DNA from: JAUYQE01 sp035289745
GTDB taxonomy: Archaea; Nanobdellota; Nanobdellia; Woesearchaeales; GW2011-AR9
Length of the DNA stretch: 12,581 nt
Assembly: GCA_035289745.1 (NCBI GenBank)
Contig: DATDWF010000042.1
Span: 1-12,581 of the forward strand
Reading direction: 5' to 3'
In this document: one piece after another, positions 12,509 through 12,581 of the stretch
Layout: each line of letters begins with the position of its first letter
How positions within the stretch are numbered: position 1 is the stretch's first letter
Translations under genes and position numbers: made by a program
Notes under the pieces: model-generated
Databases searched by the model: none
What the model was told of the DNA's origin: nothing
The model's input: only the letters and a program-made list of their open reading frames with translations

Positions 12509-12581
12509 ATGCACCTCGAACTCGACCTCACCAAATCTTTGGAAGAAAATGCCGGCCATTATTTTGATTTAGCAAAGAAAG
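12509..12581 (+). CDS. Start of a probable NFACT/Rqc2-type protein (3' partial)
   Basis: Only 24 residues fit in the window, beginning MHLELDLTKSLEENAGHYFD. The ATG follows a TATA-like box by 27 bases. The pattern LxLDxxxSxxENAxxYF followed by AKK matches the start of the coiled-coil region of NFACT proteins (Rqc2/RqcH), ribosome-quality-control factors that bind the large subunit. In the full-length protein this segment follows the NFACT-N domain, so a start codon here suggests a shortened or split form. The call rests on one short motif and could be wrong. Confidence 0.4.
   Translation, partial: MHLELDLTKSLEENAGHYFDLAKK

Overview
The window looks archaeal, most probably from a DPANN lineage such as Woesearchaeota. 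Most genes stand alone, and ten carry a TATA-like A/T box centred about 25 to 27 bases before the start codon, the layout of leaderless archaeal transcripts. Gene content agrees: an archaeal-type asparaginyl-tRNA synthetase, a compact TruD, an Lrp/AsnC regulator, a PD-(D/E)XK family protein with cysteines placed as in Cas4, a cysteine-rich surface protein with calcium-binding repeats and one membrane anchor, and at the right edge the start of what looks like a split NFACT/Rqc2-type protein. Assignment below domain level is inference; there is no rRNA in the window to test it.

Layout. 1-1971 (+) is the 3' part of a large secreted, membrane-anchored protein. Convergent to it are a coiled-coil protein of unknown function (2011-2682, -) and a membrane-anchored OB-fold protein (2726-3079, -). 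A divergent A/T box near 3155 opens a four-gene (+) cluster of small unknown proteins (3183-4553). A run of (-) genes follows: a ZIP metal transporter, TruD, a frameshifted gene fragment, a SAM methyltransferase, a PD-(D/E)XK-fold protein lacking two expected catalytic residues, and AsnRS. Between the ZIP gene and truD lies a structured element of about 190 bp with a 16-bp direct repeat at its ends.

9809-10689 (-) is a compact three-gene operon: a roughly 35-residue peptide whose stop overlaps the next start, a 111-residue protein ending in a duplicated ten-residue peptide, and a stand-alone CheD-like protein that keeps the Thr/Cys/His spacing of the CheD glutamine deamidase. Divergent to it is an Lrp/AsnC regulator with a palindrome between its TATA box and start codon. 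Then come a TGT of bacterial type and the truncated NFACT-like gene.

Several genes concern tRNA and translation (AsnRS, TruD, TGT, NFACT-like), but each has its own promoter, so they are neighbours rather than an operon. The parts most likely to hold something undescribed are the CheD-like operon, the 5394-5580 element, the four-gene cluster and the apparently inactivated nuclease-fold protein. No CRISPR array, complete transposase, tRNA or rRNA gene was recognised.
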